Notes: generated by a model from the letters alone, not told the origin. A stretch of DNA of 64,000 nt from Halospina sp040196175 (GCF_040196175.1 NZ_JBEFNF010000001.1:620001-684000); one strand, 5' to 3'. Shown: positions 43,827 through 53,273, counted from the first letter of the stretch. Program-made: numbers and translations.

Positions 43827-43918
43827 CCGTCGGTTTCCCCGCCTTTTTCATAGATTACGACCGGATTGAAGTGATCCGGGTACTGATCCCTGGAGACGAT
43901 GGCCGTGTGGATCGATGA
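43827..43918 (+). pseudogene. ParE/RelE-like toxin 3' remnant
   Basis: The frame reads RAVGFPAFFIDYDRIEVIRV, then LIPGDDGRVDR-stop, resembling the final strand of ParE toxins (pattern FPxFLIFYxxxxxxIEVIRVLHGARD). No N-terminal part and no antitoxin gene are present. A short match; could be chance. Confidence 0.4.
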
Positions 43919-44118
43919 TCATTTTCAGGATCCGGAGATGCGTGGCTGCAGTAGTAGGTCCCACGGCTTTCAGAGTGGCTGAAAAGCAAACGCTGATCCA
44001 GCAGCGGTTGGGCGTCTGGATGGAGGTGGTGGGAGCGACAACTGCCGTGCTGCTGGTGGTGGTTTGGGTTGCATGGCAGCTGAATGAGCGGCGTAACGCT
44101 GGCGAAACGTCCGGCTAG
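43915..44118 (+). CDS. Possible small membrane protein, doubtful
   Basis: 67-residue frame; an ATG at 44020 would give 32 residues, nearly all one helix (VVGATTAVLLVVVWVAWQLN). The first part lies in the debris region and looks non-coding. Stop overlaps the end of the opposite-strand gene. Kept only because of the clean helix plus charged tail. Confidence 0.3.
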   Translation: MIIFRIRRCVAAVVGPTAFRVAEKQTLIQQRLGVWMEVVGATTAVLLVVVWVAWQLNERRNAGETSG

Positions 44119-44378
44119 AGGCGTTGCAGCCGCTCATACCCTTCGCGGGTGAGCAACACCAGGTGGCGTGATGACGGGTAGACCCTGCCCTCGGCCTGCA
44201 GGGTGGCGATCCACTCACTGTGCTCCGGCGAGGGCAGGTAGAAAAAATCCCGCCCTTGCTCGAGGGCATCACCGGAGTGCTTGAATAGCCGGAAGGTTGT
44301 GCCCTTGGTGAACCCGTTCATCTCATCAACCTGACGGAAGCTCAGGGTGGGCGTACCGTTGTAGTCAATCGGTTCCAT
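44115..44378 (-). CDS. Hypothetical protein, ORF6N-like
   Basis: 87 residues from ATG 44378, 4 bases after the recQ stop (44383) on the same strand. LSFRQVDEMNGFTKGTTFRL, then EQGRDFFYLPSPEHSEW and SRHLVLLTREGYERL recall the N-terminal DNA-binding domains of phage anti-repressors (ORF6N/KilA types), but I cannot confirm this. No other phage genes are nearby. Confidence 0.6.
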   Translation of the reverse strand: MEPIDYNGTPTLSFRQVDEMNGFTKGTTFRLFKHSGDALEQGRDFFYLPSPEHSEWIATLQAEGRVYPSSRHLVLLTREGYERLQRL

Positions 44379-44382
44379 TGAG

Positions 44383-46236
44383 TCAGGCTTCCTCGGCCAT
44401 ATCCTCAAGAGCCTTGAGCACGTTCAGGAACTGCTCGCCGTAGCGCTCCAGCTTCGCCTGCCCGACGCCTGGTACTGAGGCCATGTCACCCAGCGTCTTC
44501 GGTTTGGCGTGGAGCATTTCCTTAAGAGTGGCGTCCTTGAAGATGATATAGGGCGGGACCCCCTCGGCGTCTGCGAGTTCCTTGCGGAACTGGCGTAGCC
44601 GCTCCCACTGCGGGCCATCGGGTACATCCGGCGGTGCCTTGCGGCCCGAGCCGGCGGCTTTGCGTTTGCTCGCTGAGGGCAGCATGTCCTCGCGCAGTTC
44701 GACAGATGCCTCGCCGCGCAGCAGTTCGCGGCAGCGCGTGGCGAGCTGAAGGCCGCCGTGACCCTCGGGGTCGCTCTGCAGGTGCCCGTGGGCCAGGAGC
44801 TGGCGGAGGATCGAGTGCCAGGCCTGTTTGGAAAGGTCCGTGCCGATGCCAAAGGTACTGAGCTGGTCGTGACCCAGGCGGTTTAGACGGTCGTTGGTCT
44901 TGCCCATAAGGACGTCCGTCACATGGGCCGCCCCAAAGCGCTGGCCCGTGCGGTAGACGCAGGAGAGTGCCTTGCGGGCGGGGTCGGTGGCATTCCAGGT
45001 TTTCGGGGGCTGCAGGCAGTTGTCGCAGTTCCCGCAGCTACCCTCGTGGGGTTCGCCAAAGTACTGCAGCAGCACCTGCCGGCGGCAGCCGGTGGCCTCG
45101 CAGAAAGAGAGCAGAGCCTCCAGCCGTTCGCGCTCCGCCTTCTGCTGGAGCTCGCCGGCGCTTGAGTCCGCCAGCATCTGGCGCACCTGGTAGACGTCCT
45201 GCAGGCCGTAAACCATCCAGGCCTCGGCTTGCTCCCCGTCACGCCCGGCGCGGCCCGTCTCCTGGTAGTACGCCTCGATGCTCTTGGGTAGGTCCAGGTG
45301 CGCCACGAAGCGCACGTCCGGCTTGTCGATGCCCATGCCGAAGGCCACGGTCGCGACCACCACCAGTCCCTCCTCGTGCAGGAACCGCTCCTGGTGATGC
45401 TGGCGGGTCTCACTGGCCAGCCCCGCGTGATAGGCCACCGCCGGCACGCCCTGGCTGCTCAGGTACTCGGCGGTGGACTCGGTGCGCTTGCGGCTCATGC
45501 AGTAGACAATGCCGGAATGCCCCGCATGGCGTTTCTGGATAAAGGTCAGAAGCTGCTGGCGGGCGTTACCCTTGAGGCCGACGCGGTAATGGATGTTGGA
45601 CCGGTCGAAGCTGGCCACGTAAGTCTCGCCGCCGTCCGGCAGCAACTGGCGGCCGATCTCCTCGCGCGTGCGCTGGTCCGCTGTGGCGGTGAGGGCAATG
45701 CGTGGCACCTGAGGGAAGCGCTGGCGCAACACATCCAGTTTCATGTATTCCGGCCGGAAGTCATGCCCCCACTGGGAGACACAGTGCGCTTCGTCGATGG
45801 CAAACAGGCCGATCTCCGCGCGCTCCAGAAGCCCCAGCATGCCCTCGGTGAGCAGCCGCTCCGGCGCCACGTACAGCAGGTCCAGCTCGCCGTCCAGTGC
45901 GGACTGCTCAATATCCCGCTGCATGACCGGGTCCAGACTGGAATTCAGGCAGGCCGCCCGCACCCCGTTGTGCTGCAAAGCCTCCACCTGGTCCCGCATC
46001 AGCGCAATCAAAGGAGAGATCACGACGGCCAGCCCTCGCTGCATGAGGGCGGGAATCTGGTAACAAAGCGATTTTCCGCCGCCGGTGGGCATCAGCACCA
46101 GCGCGTTGCGGCCTTCCACCAGTGAGCGGATGATCTCGAGCTGGCGGCCACGGAAGTTCTCGTAACCGAAGACATCCTGCAGAGTACGATGCGCAGCCTG
46201 TTCAAAATCCATTTTGGGGGAATCTGAATCGTTCAT
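44383..46236 (-). CDS. recQ: ATP-dependent DNA helicase RecQ
   Basis: 617 residues. Helicase motifs: VLMPTGGGKSLCYQIPAL (I), FAIDEAHCVSQWGHDFRPEY (II), ALTATADQRTREEIG (III), QETGRAGRDGEQAEAW (VI). RQC zinc-binding cysteines follow (GCRRQVLLQYFGE, CGNCDNC), and the HRDC domain (KTLGDMASVPGVGQAKLERY) closes the protein. Unwinds DNA in RecF-pathway recombination. Confidence 0.96.
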   Translation of the reverse strand: MNDSDSPKMDFEQAAHRTLQDVFGYENFRGRQLEIIRSLVEGRNALVLMPTGGGKSLCYQIPALMQRGLAVVISPLIALMRDQVEALQHNGVRAACLNSSLDPVMQRDIEQSALDGELDLLYVAPERLLTEGMLGLLERAEIGLFAIDEAHCVSQWGHDFRPEYMKLDVLRQRFPQVPRIALTATADQRTREEIGRQLLPDGGETYVASFDRSNIHYRVGLKGNARQQLLTFIQKRHAGHSGIVYCMSRKRTESTAEYLSSQGVPAVAYHAGLASETRQHHQERFLHEEGLVVVATVAFGMGIDKPDVRFVAHLDLPKSIEAYYQETGRAGRDGEQAEAWMVYGLQDVYQVRQMLADSSAGELQQKAERERLEALLSFCEATGCRRQVLLQYFGEPHEGSCGNCDNCLQPPKTWNATDPARKALSCVYRTGQRFGAAHVTDVLMGKTNDRLNRLGHDQLSTFGIGTDLSKQAWHSILRQLLAHGHLQSDPEGHGGLQLATRCRELLRGEASVELREDMLPSASKRKAAGSGRKAPPDVPDGPQWERLRQFRKELADAEGVPPYIIFKDATLKEMLHAKPKTLGDMASVPGVGQAKLERYGEQFLNVLKALEDMAEEA

Positions 46237-46639
46237 GAGTAAACCTTTTTCATTACCTCAAGCATCTGGTTCGTGCTGGAACTCAGCCGGTGCAGCCAGG
46301 TTTGCAACCCCCAGCTTAGTCGGTTTCGTGGAACGTTCAGCCTCCCAGGCGTGACTCGCCTTACCATCGTGATCTCCGGGAGGGCTATGCCAGATCCTGT
46401 TACAGTCAGCCCTGCGGCACAGCTTACCAGCGCGAAGCAGAACAGCGGCATCAGCCGGGAACCTATTTCGGGGATGAACCAAGCGTAGGCCCTCACTGGC
46501 GCATCTGCTCCTGCAGAGCATGCGCATCGTGTGTCTCTAATCGCACATAAGGCTTTTAGATTTTAGGATATTCTCATATTATCTGGACATTAGCAGCGTA
46601 ACGCTGAGCTGTTGGTTGCGATCAATCTGCGAGAACGGT
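46237..46639. other. Intergenic region before the type III PKS operon
   Basis: About 400 bases between divergent recQ and the polyketide synthase operon. Overlapping frames on the minus strand (46233-46527) do not look like proteins. Positions 46540-46600 are strongly AT-rich (ggatattctcatattatctg) and probably hold the PKS promoter. Confidence 0.5.
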
Positions 46640-47734
46640 ATGGCAACAGCCCACATTAACGGGATCGGTACAGCAATACCTGAGCATGATGTTCATCAGC
46701 CTATTAATGCAGTGTTGCGCTCCATGCTACTCGACCAGCGTACACGTCGGGTATTCGACCGCATGGCTGACCATTCCGGCATTGGCCATCGTTATTCCTT
46801 CATGCGTGCAGACGGACGAGCCAATGAACACGAGGTGGATGCGGGTGGCTTCTATCCACGTGGCAACTTTCCCAGCACCAGTGCCCGCATGGCGCTCTAC
46901 GAAGCGCAAGCTCCGCATCTGGCGAAACGCGCCGTGGCAGCCCTGGAACGTGAAATCCCAAAGGGGATATTGGATGACATCACTCACCTGGTGGTTGCGT
47001 CATGTACGGGCTTTACAGCACCGGGGCTGGACCTGCAACTGGTGACAGAGTTGGGTCTGCGCCCCGACGTACAACGCACGCTGGTTGGCTTTATGGGCTG
47101 TTCTGCGGCCGTGCCCGCCCTGCGAGTGGCTTACCAGGCGGTACAGTCGGATCCAGCCGCCCGTGTTCTGGTCGTCAATCTGGAGTTATGTTCACTGCAT
47201 CTGCAAGAGACCTCAGACCTGAACGCCTTGTTACCACAGACACTGTTTGCTGACGGTGCCAGTGCCGCGTTGGTAACGGCACAGCCGACAGGCATTGCCT
47301 TGCTTGATTTCCTTGCGACGATTATTCCCAACAGCAGCGATCTCATGACCTGGCGTATCGGCGATCAAGGCTTTGATATGCACCTCTCGGGCGAGGTTCC
47401 GCAACGGATCAAGCAGACCCTGCGCGAGGACATGGAACAAGCCGGAGCCAATCAGATATTGCGCGGAGAGCAGGTCAAAGATTTTGACTTATGGGCTGTA
47501 CATCCCGGCGGGCGTTCGGTGCTTGACGCTGTTGAGACTGGACTGGACCTTACTTCCTCTGACCTGAGTAGTTCACGTCGCATAATGCACAACTATGGCA
47601 ATATGTCGTCGGCGACAATCATGTTTGTGTTGCAGGACATGCTGGACCAACGTCACCAAGAGGCGCGGGGTATGGCGATGGCCTTTGGCCCGGGCATGGT
47701 AGCTGAAACGTTCCGCTTCAAGATGGCAGGCTAA
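46640..47734 (+). CDS. Type III polyketide synthase (chalcone/stilbene synthase family)
   Basis: 364 residues from ATG 46640. Triad by position: Cys122 in VVASCTGFTAPG, His288 in LWAVHPGGRSVLDAVE, Asn321 in NYGNMSSATIMFVL. GFMGCSAAVPALRVAYQAV is the usual helix after the Cys loop. Extends an acyl-CoA with malonyl-CoA and cyclises it to resorcinol, pyrone or phloroglucinol products; which is unknown. First of three tightly packed genes of lower GC than the surroundings. Confidence 0.93.
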   Translation: MATAHINGIGTAIPEHDVHQPINAVLRSMLLDQRTRRVFDRMADHSGIGHRYSFMRADGRANEHEVDAGGFYPRGNFPSTSARMALYEAQAPHLAKRAVAALEREIPKGILDDITHLVVASCTGFTAPGLDLQLVTELGLRPDVQRTLVGFMGCSAAVPALRVAYQAVQSDPAARVLVVNLELCSLHLQETSDLNALLPQTLFADGASAALVTAQPTGIALLDFLATIIPNSSDLMTWRIGDQGFDMHLSGEVPQRIKQTLREDMEQAGANQILRGEQVKDFDLWAVHPGGRSVLDAVETGLDLTSSDLSSSRRIMHNYGNMSSATIMFVLQDMLDQRHQEARGMAMAFGPGMVAETFRFKMAG

Positions 47735-47738
47735 TACC

Positions 47739-48440
47739 ATGAAATGGCTCAAAGAACGCAGTATCGAGCCCGAGTTGATGGATAATGACGACGTCAGCAC
47801 CGCCGACTACAATCAATGCCTGGCTGATCTGGCATCGGTCAATCGTATCACCCGGACGCATCAGCCAACATTGCGCTGGCTGGATCAAGCGATACGCGCT
47901 TTACCGGCGAACACACCCATTACGATTCTCGACGTCGCCTGTGGCCAGGGTGATTTACTGCGGATGATTCATCGCTTTGGCGCTCAGCGTAATCTCAATA
48001 TCACCTTACAGGGCCTCGACCTGAATCCGAACAGCGCCATAGCCGCCCGCGAGGCCACCCCATCAGATATGGATATTACCTATTACACGGGGGATGTCTT
48101 TACGTTTGCGCCTGCACCGCCTCCCGATTTCATCGTGAGTTCGCAGCTAACCCACCACCTCAGCGATACTGAGGTCGTGCGTTTCCTGCAATGGATGGAG
48201 CAGTATGCACGGCATGGATGGTTTATTGCCGACCTACAGCGTCATCCACTGGCCTACTATGGCTATTCACTATTGGCAAGGTTGGCACGCTGGCACCCTA
48301 TCGTGCGTCATGACGGGGCAGTCTCCGTTGCCCGTAGTTTTCGTCGTGCTGATTGGCAGGCTCTTTTGGCGCAAGCGGGCATCCCGGCGGATATTCGCTG
48401 GCATATGCCGTTCCGTCTGTGTGTCGGACGGCTGAAATAA
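47739..48440 (+). CDS. Class I SAM-dependent methyltransferase of the PKS operon
   Basis: 233 residues. SAM motif I ITILDVACGQGDLLRMI, motif II region TLQGLDLNPNSAIAA and DFIVSSQLTHHLSDTEVVRF. 4 bases after the PKS stop, so it probably methylates the polyketide ring or a quinone made from it. Not an isoprenylcysteine-type methyltransferase as in the Streptomyces srs cluster. Confidence 0.9.
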   Translation: MKWLKERSIEPELMDNDDVSTADYNQCLADLASVNRITRTHQPTLRWLDQAIRALPANTPITILDVACGQGDLLRMIHRFGAQRNLNITLQGLDLNPNSAIAAREATPSDMDITYYTGDVFTFAPAPPPDFIVSSQLTHHLSDTEVVRFLQWMEQYARHGWFIADLQRHPLAYYGYSLLARLARWHPIVRHDGAVSVARSFRRADWQALLAQAGIPADIRWHMPFRLCVGRLK

Positions 48441-48445
48441 CCGCT

Positions 48446-49618
48446 ATGCAAACCGCTGAGTCGACAAAACAGGTCCCCACGTCAGCCGAAGTGGCAGTGG
48501 TGGGTGGTGGCCTGGCTGGAGCCGGTGCGGCCTGTGTATTGGCGAAGGCAGGTCGAGAGGTGCTGCTGGTGGAGCGTGAAGCCTCTGCCACGCACAAAAT
48601 CTGCGGCGAATTTCTGAGTACGGAGACACAAGGCTATCTTAGGCAACTAGGTCTGGATCTGGATGGACTCGGTGGTCACGTTGTCTCGCACCTGCGTCTC
48701 GTCCGTGAGAACAAAATCGTGGCAACAGCCTTGCCGTTTAATGGCCTGGGTCTTTCGCGCTATCGTCTGGATGAGGCTTTGCTGAATCATGCTTGCGAGT
48801 GTGGCGCGCAACTCTGGCGTGGCCAGCGTGCCAGTGTTTCTGAGATCAGTGGGTCTATTGATCTCGACGTTCAGAACGCCGGAACTGTCAGAGCCGACAC
48901 GTTATTTCTGGCCACCGGCAAGCATGATCTGCGCGAATTGCGACGTAATCCCGATACCCCTCCCGAAGACCTGGTCGGCTTCAAGATGCATTTCGACGTT
49001 GAAAGCTCGCAGCGTGAAGCTCTCGCCAACCATGTCGAGCTGGTCTTATTTGATCATGGCTATGCAGGGCTGCAGCGCGTGGAGGATGGCCGGGTCAACC
49101 TTTGTCTATTGGCTGACGGTGGCTGGTTGAAAGCCTGTGGCGGTACCTGGGAAGGCTTACTGGAAGAACTGTTGCGCATCTGTCCACACCTGCAGCGACG
49201 CCTGTCCAATGCGACGCCCCTGTTATCACAGCCGCTGACTATTTACCGCGTGCCTTATGGCTTTGTCTATGACCCGCCTGCCGATAGTGCGGATAACATC
49301 TATCGGTTAGGCGATCAGGTTGGCGTGATTTCCTCGTTTTCCGGTGATGGGATGGGTATTGCGCTCCACAGCGGCGTATCGGCTGCGACCCATTATCTCG
49401 ATGGGTCAGGCGCCGGCCGTTATCACCGCCAGATCCGTCACGATATTGGCAGCCAAATCTGGCGGACTGGCCTCCTCTATCGCGCAAGCCGCTGGGCGCC
49501 CAGCCAGCGCGTGTTCATGGGCTGGGCAGGTTTGATGCCTCGCAGCCTTAGTCTCGCCGCCAGCCTGACGCGAGTACCGCCTTCTGCCGTGACCCAGGCC
49601 ATGCGGCGCATGCTCTAA
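48446..49618 (+). CDS. FAD-dependent oxidoreductase of the PKS operon
   Basis: 390 residues from ATG 48446. FAD fold VAVVGGGLAGAGAACVLAKA, then GREVLLVEREASATHKICGE and a GD-type motif IYRLGDQVGVISSFSGDGMG. It belongs to the geranylgeranyl-reductase/aromatic-hydroxylase group. With the PKS and methyltransferase it suggests hydroxylation of a polyketide ring to a quinol/quinone. 5 bases separate it from the methyltransferase. Confidence 0.9.
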   Translation: MQTAESTKQVPTSAEVAVVGGGLAGAGAACVLAKAGREVLLVEREASATHKICGEFLSTETQGYLRQLGLDLDGLGGHVVSHLRLVRENKIVATALPFNGLGLSRYRLDEALLNHACECGAQLWRGQRASVSEISGSIDLDVQNAGTVRADTLFLATGKHDLRELRRNPDTPPEDLVGFKMHFDVESSQREALANHVELVLFDHGYAGLQRVEDGRVNLCLLADGGWLKACGGTWEGLLEELLRICPHLQRRLSNATPLLSQPLTIYRVPYGFVYDPPADSADNIYRLGDQVGVISSFSGDGMGIALHSGVSAATHYLDGSGAGRYHRQIRHDIGSQIWRTGLLYRASRWAPSQRVFMGWAGLMPRSLSLAASLTRVPPSAVTQAMRRML

Positions 49619-49658
49619 TTGCCTTACCTGAAAAAAGAGCGTTAAACCGCGTCCGGGG

Positions 49659-50963
49659 TCAGCGCATTTTGAACAGTTCCTGATGGAAGTCCCGTTTTCT
49701 TAGCCCATGAGCGACAAGGTCGCGCTTAAGGCTTTGGCCGAATCCCGGAGGGCCGCAGAACCAGATGCTTGCCTCCCGCCACCGGAGCACTGTAGCCCGG
49801 ATTCTGTCCCCTGTGAGCAGGCCATCCTTCGGGGTGTGGTAGAGATGCAGCTGGACAGCGGCGGCGTTGGCATCCGCCATGAGTTTGTCGGCTGCTTCCT
49901 GGTCGTATTCCTCGGTGCATAAGAAGAGGTCAATCCGTCTGTGTTCGCCTGGGATATGGGCCAGGTATTTCATCCGGGCTACAAAGGGAGTAATGCCGAT
50001 GCCGCCGGCAACCCAGATCTGGCGGCTGTGGCTGTCCTCAAAATCGAAGCAGCCGTAGGGGCCCTCAACGGTGACCGGCATGCCTTCTTTCAGCACTGCC
50101 GGCATTTCGCGGGTGTGGTCACCGAGTTCTTTCACAAAGAACGTCAGGCGGTGCTCTTCCGGTACCCAGTCGGAGGCGATGGTGTAGGGGTGAGCGCCCT
50201 CCCGCTTCTCATCCTTGATGAAAGCAAACTGGCCAGGGTTGTGACCGGGCCACCCGTCTTCCAGATTCACCGTGCCCTCAAGAACCTGAAGGCGGGAATA
50301 GAAAGCGAGGGATTCAACAGTGCCTTTCACCTTGCGGCTATGGCCGATACGGCCGGTGAGCACAATGATCGTGGCGATCAGACCCGCGAGCATCAGGGCA
50401 GCCGTCACCCACCCAATGGGTTGGCTCCAGTAGTCGAAGCGCATCAGCACCAGGCTGTGGTAGACGATGAACACATAGGCTACAGCCAGAAGTCTGTGAC
50501 TCTTCTGGAACAGGTGGTAAGGGAACCAGCGCACAAGCGCCAGGATTAACAGTGTCACAATGGCATAGAAGCTCCATTCACCAACGGCTTCGGCAATGCC
50601 TTCCTGTTTTTGGAGCCAGCTGTGTAACCCTTCTGCCGGCTCTTCCGCCCATGCCCTGCGGCGTCGCAGCTGCTCGCCTGAGGACACCCACCAGTGAACG
50701 AGCAGGAACCCCAGGCCCGTGATGCCGAGCCATCGGTGCAGGCGGTACATCCGGTCGAGCCCGTTCAGGGGGCGCTCGAGCCATTTCGGGCGTGTAGCCA
50801 GAACCATGGCTAGACTCATAAGGGCGAGAGCCATGGTGCCTGTGTACTGAGTTATCATGGGTTGAAGGGTTTGGCCTGCGGTGGGCGTACCTGTTCCGGC
50901 GGCCAACCACAGGGCTGTGAGGGCGAACACGAAAGTGGCAAGGGTGATTCTGACGGCGATCAT
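49659..50963 (-). CDS. Ferric reductase-like membrane oxidoreductase
   Basis: 434 residues. N-terminal about 220 residues carry six membrane helices (ITLATFVFALTALWLAA ... AALMLAGLIATIIVLTGRIG) with paired histidines for heme (HRWLGITGLGFLLVHWW, SHRLLAVAYVFIVYHSLVLM). Then FAD domain (HPYTIASDW) and NAD domain (IWVAGGIGITPFVARMKY). Transfers electrons from NAD(P)H across the membrane to ferric iron or another acceptor. Convergent with the PKS operon. Confidence 0.88.
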   Translation of the reverse strand: MIAVRITLATFVFALTALWLAAGTGTPTAGQTLQPMITQYTGTMALALMSLAMVLATRPKWLERPLNGLDRMYRLHRWLGITGLGFLLVHWWVSSGEQLRRRRAWAEEPAEGLHSWLQKQEGIAEAVGEWSFYAIVTLLILALVRWFPYHLFQKSHRLLAVAYVFIVYHSLVLMRFDYWSQPIGWVTAALMLAGLIATIIVLTGRIGHSRKVKGTVESLAFYSRLQVLEGTVNLEDGWPGHNPGQFAFIKDEKREGAHPYTIASDWVPEEHRLTFFVKELGDHTREMPAVLKEGMPVTVEGPYGCFDFEDSHSRQIWVAGGIGITPFVARMKYLAHIPGEHRRIDLFLCTEEYDQEAADKLMADANAAAVQLHLYHTPKDGLLTGDRIRATVLRWREASIWFCGPPGFGQSLKRDLVAHGLRKRDFHQELFKMR

Positions 50964-51064
50964 CGTTAAACCTGACTTGTAGCGAGCACTGCAGTGTAGG
51001 TATACGGTGTTGAAAGCACGATGATTAATATCAGTTTGATTCTGATTGGATGTGGGATTGTTGA

Positions 51065-52165
51065 GTGCGTTTCAGGTATCTTTCCATACTTCCTGAGTGG
51101 CAGGAAGATTTCCACGAGTACCAGCGGCTTCTGGCGCGGCGCTTTGCCGTTGTCTGCGCCGTCATGGGGCTGATTATCCTTCCCTTCTTTCAGGCGGCGG
51201 ACCTGTGGGCTGGACTGGGGCTGGCGGAGTACAGGTGGGATCATCTGGAGTGGCGGATCCTGCCAATGGTGACGGCCGTGGGCATTCTGATATTGCGCTG
51301 GCGTATCCCGGATGGCGCTTGGCCGCGGCTGATGCTGATGCTTTACGCGCTGTCGGCCATGGTCATGATGACGGGCATGGTTGCAGAGCATATGGTTGAG
51401 CCCAACGGGCATGAAGCTTTCATGACCAAAGGGCTCGTGGTTATCGTTGCTTTGGCCGCTGTGCTGGCAACGGCCGGGGCGCGGGATCTGCTTCTGGTCT
51501 ATGGTCTTCCGCTGGTGGCGCTGGCATTTGTTGTTGTGCGGGCGCCTGTCACGCTGCTTGAGATTTTTCGGCTGCTCATCCATCCGCTGATCATGACGGT
51601 AATGGGGGTTGTGATTTCGGAGGTCTTATATCGGATCCGTCTGGAAGCTTTTATTGCCCGACAGACACTGGCGCAGAGCGCCAGCACCGACGTTCTGACC
51701 GGCCTGAGAAATCGGCGTGCGTTCGATTCTCTACTGGAGACTGAGCATTCCCGTTGCCTGAGACACGGCGCATCCTACGCCCTGATCATGGCAGACCTGG
51801 ATCATTTCAAGCAGGTTAACGATACCCATGGCCATGATGTTGGCGACGAGGTGCTCAGAGAGCTGGCCCAACGGCTTCAGGCAACGCTGCGTACTGAGGA
51901 TGAACTGGGGCGCTGGGGCGGTGAGGAGTTCATGGTGCTGCTGCGTGATTCCCACCAACGCGAAGCCGGGTCGGTTGCTGAGAAACTACGCCGTACCGTT
52001 GCGGATGTGGCATTCCAAACCACCGCTGGCTCCCTTCCCATAACCACTAGCCTGGGTGTTGCTGTTTTTGATGGCGAGGAAAGGGCCAGTATGGTGGTAA
52101 GGCGTGTGGATCTTGCCCTTTATGCAGCCAAGGATAATGGCCGCAATCGGTATGAATCGGCGTAG
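51065..52165 (+). CDS. Membrane diguanylate cyclase (GGDEF)
   Basis: 366 residues from a GTG. Several N-terminal helices (FAVVCAVMGLIILPFFQAAD to IHPLIMTVMGVVISEVLYRI), then GGDEF domain: STDVLTGLRNRRAFDSLLE, ADLDHFKQVNDTHGHDVGDE, and active-site GRWGGEEFMVLL. The RxxD inhibitory site (RTED) stands five residues ahead, so product feedback is expected. Makes c-di-GMP, the counterpart of the EAL protein at 4029-5294. Confidence 0.92.
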   Translation: MRFRYLSILPEWQEDFHEYQRLLARRFAVVCAVMGLIILPFFQAADLWAGLGLAEYRWDHLEWRILPMVTAVGILILRWRIPDGAWPRLMLMLYALSAMVMMTGMVAEHMVEPNGHEAFMTKGLVVIVALAAVLATAGARDLLLVYGLPLVALAFVVVRAPVTLLEIFRLLIHPLIMTVMGVVISEVLYRIRLEAFIARQTLAQSASTDVLTGLRNRRAFDSLLETEHSRCLRHGASYALIMADLDHFKQVNDTHGHDVGDEVLRELAQRLQATLRTEDELGRWGGEEFMVLLRDSHQREAGSVAEKLRRTVADVAFQTTAGSLPITTSLGVAVFDGEERASMVVRRVDLALYAAKDNGRNRYESA

Positions 52166-52187
52166 GTAATGCAATTGGAGGAGGCCG

Positions 52188-53225
52188 GTGCCGTTCCTCA
52201 ACCCTGAAAGCTGGAGCCTTCTCCAGAGCCTTCTGGTGTTCAGTCTCTGCGCGCTTGTGATTGCCAGTGCGGGCACGCGTATTACCCGGGTTGTGGATCA
52301 GCTTGCCGACCGGACCGGGCTGGGTGAGGCCACGGCCGGCGCGGTTCTGCTCGGCGCGGCGACCTCGTTGGCCGGCTCGGTGCTCTCGGTGACGGCTGCG
52401 TACCGCGGGCATCCCGAACTGGCTGTGAGCAACGCCCTTGGCGGTATTGCGGTACAGACCTTTTTCCTGGCCATCGCGGACATGGTCTACCGCCGTGCGA
52501 ACCTGGAGCACGCGGCGGCTTCTGCCCCGAACATGATGCAGAATGGGCTGCTGATCGGGCTTTTGGCGTTGATTCTTCTGGCGCCGACTCTGCCAGATGT
52601 TACGTTCTGGCAGATCCATCCCATCACCCCGATACTGATCGGCTTTTATCTCTATGGCACCCGCCTGATCCAGGGTGCCTGGGAATCGCCCATGTGGCGC
52701 CCCTCCATCACACGGGATACGCGGGAGGACAACCCCGAGGCCATGGAGCAGCTGCCGCCGCTGGCCCGCCTCTGGGTGGAGTTCCTGCTGCTGATGGCAA
52801 TGCTCGGAGTCGCTGGCCTGGTATTGGAACCGGCAGCTACGACCATCAGTGTTGAAGCGGGGCTGAGTCAGACCATTGTGGGCGTCCTGTTGACCGCGGT
52901 GAGTACCTCCATTCCGGAGCTGGTCACCTCGGTGGCCGCAGTGAGGCGTGGCGCATTGACCCTGGCCGTGGGTGGTATCATTGGCGGCAACGCCTTTGAC
53001 ACGCTGTTCATGGCCGCCTCAGACATGGCCTATCGGCACGGGTCCATCTATCACACCATGACTGCGGATACGCAACGCTGGGTCACTCTGACCCTGCTGA
53101 TGGCCGCTATCCTGATCATGGGATTGATCCGGAGGGAACGCTATGGTCTGGGCCGAATCGGCGCGGAGAGCCTGGCGATCATGGTGCTTTACTTACTGGG
53201 CGTTGGCTTGATGTTCAGTGGCTGA
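52188..53225 (+). CDS. Sodium/calcium exchanger-family protein
   Basis: 345 residues from GTG 52188 with GGAGGAGG upstream. Two homologous halves with alpha-repeats: VLLGAATSLAGSVLSVTAAY and LLTAVSTSIPELVTSVAAVR, plus VSNALGGIAVQTFFLAIADM and VGGIIGGNAFDTLFMAASDM. CaCA-type cation antiporter of the inner membrane; ion not certain. 22 bases after the diguanylate cyclase gene. Confidence 0.88.
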   Translation: MPFLNPESWSLLQSLLVFSLCALVIASAGTRITRVVDQLADRTGLGEATAGAVLLGAATSLAGSVLSVTAAYRGHPELAVSNALGGIAVQTFFLAIADMVYRRANLEHAAASAPNMMQNGLLIGLLALILLAPTLPDVTFWQIHPITPILIGFYLYGTRLIQGAWESPMWRPSITRDTREDNPEAMEQLPPLARLWVEFLLLMAMLGVAGLVLEPAATTISVEAGLSQTIVGVLLTAVSTSIPELVTSVAAVRRGALTLAVGGIIGGNAFDTLFMAASDMAYRHGSIYHTMTADTQRWVTLTLLMAAILIMGLIRRERYGLGRIGAESLAIMVLYLLGVGLMFSG

Positions 53226-53273
53226 GCGCCCCACCTGACTGAAGCACAACGATTACTGATGAAGAGAGGGCGT

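Noticed and set aside
44115..44378. Prophage remnant
   Set aside because: A single ORF6N-like frame without integrase, capsid, lysis genes or attachment sites does not support a prophage.
46233..46527. Two overlapping minus-strand frames upstream of recQ
   Set aside because: Composition is unlike protein, they overlap each other in different frames and no ribosome-binding site precedes them.
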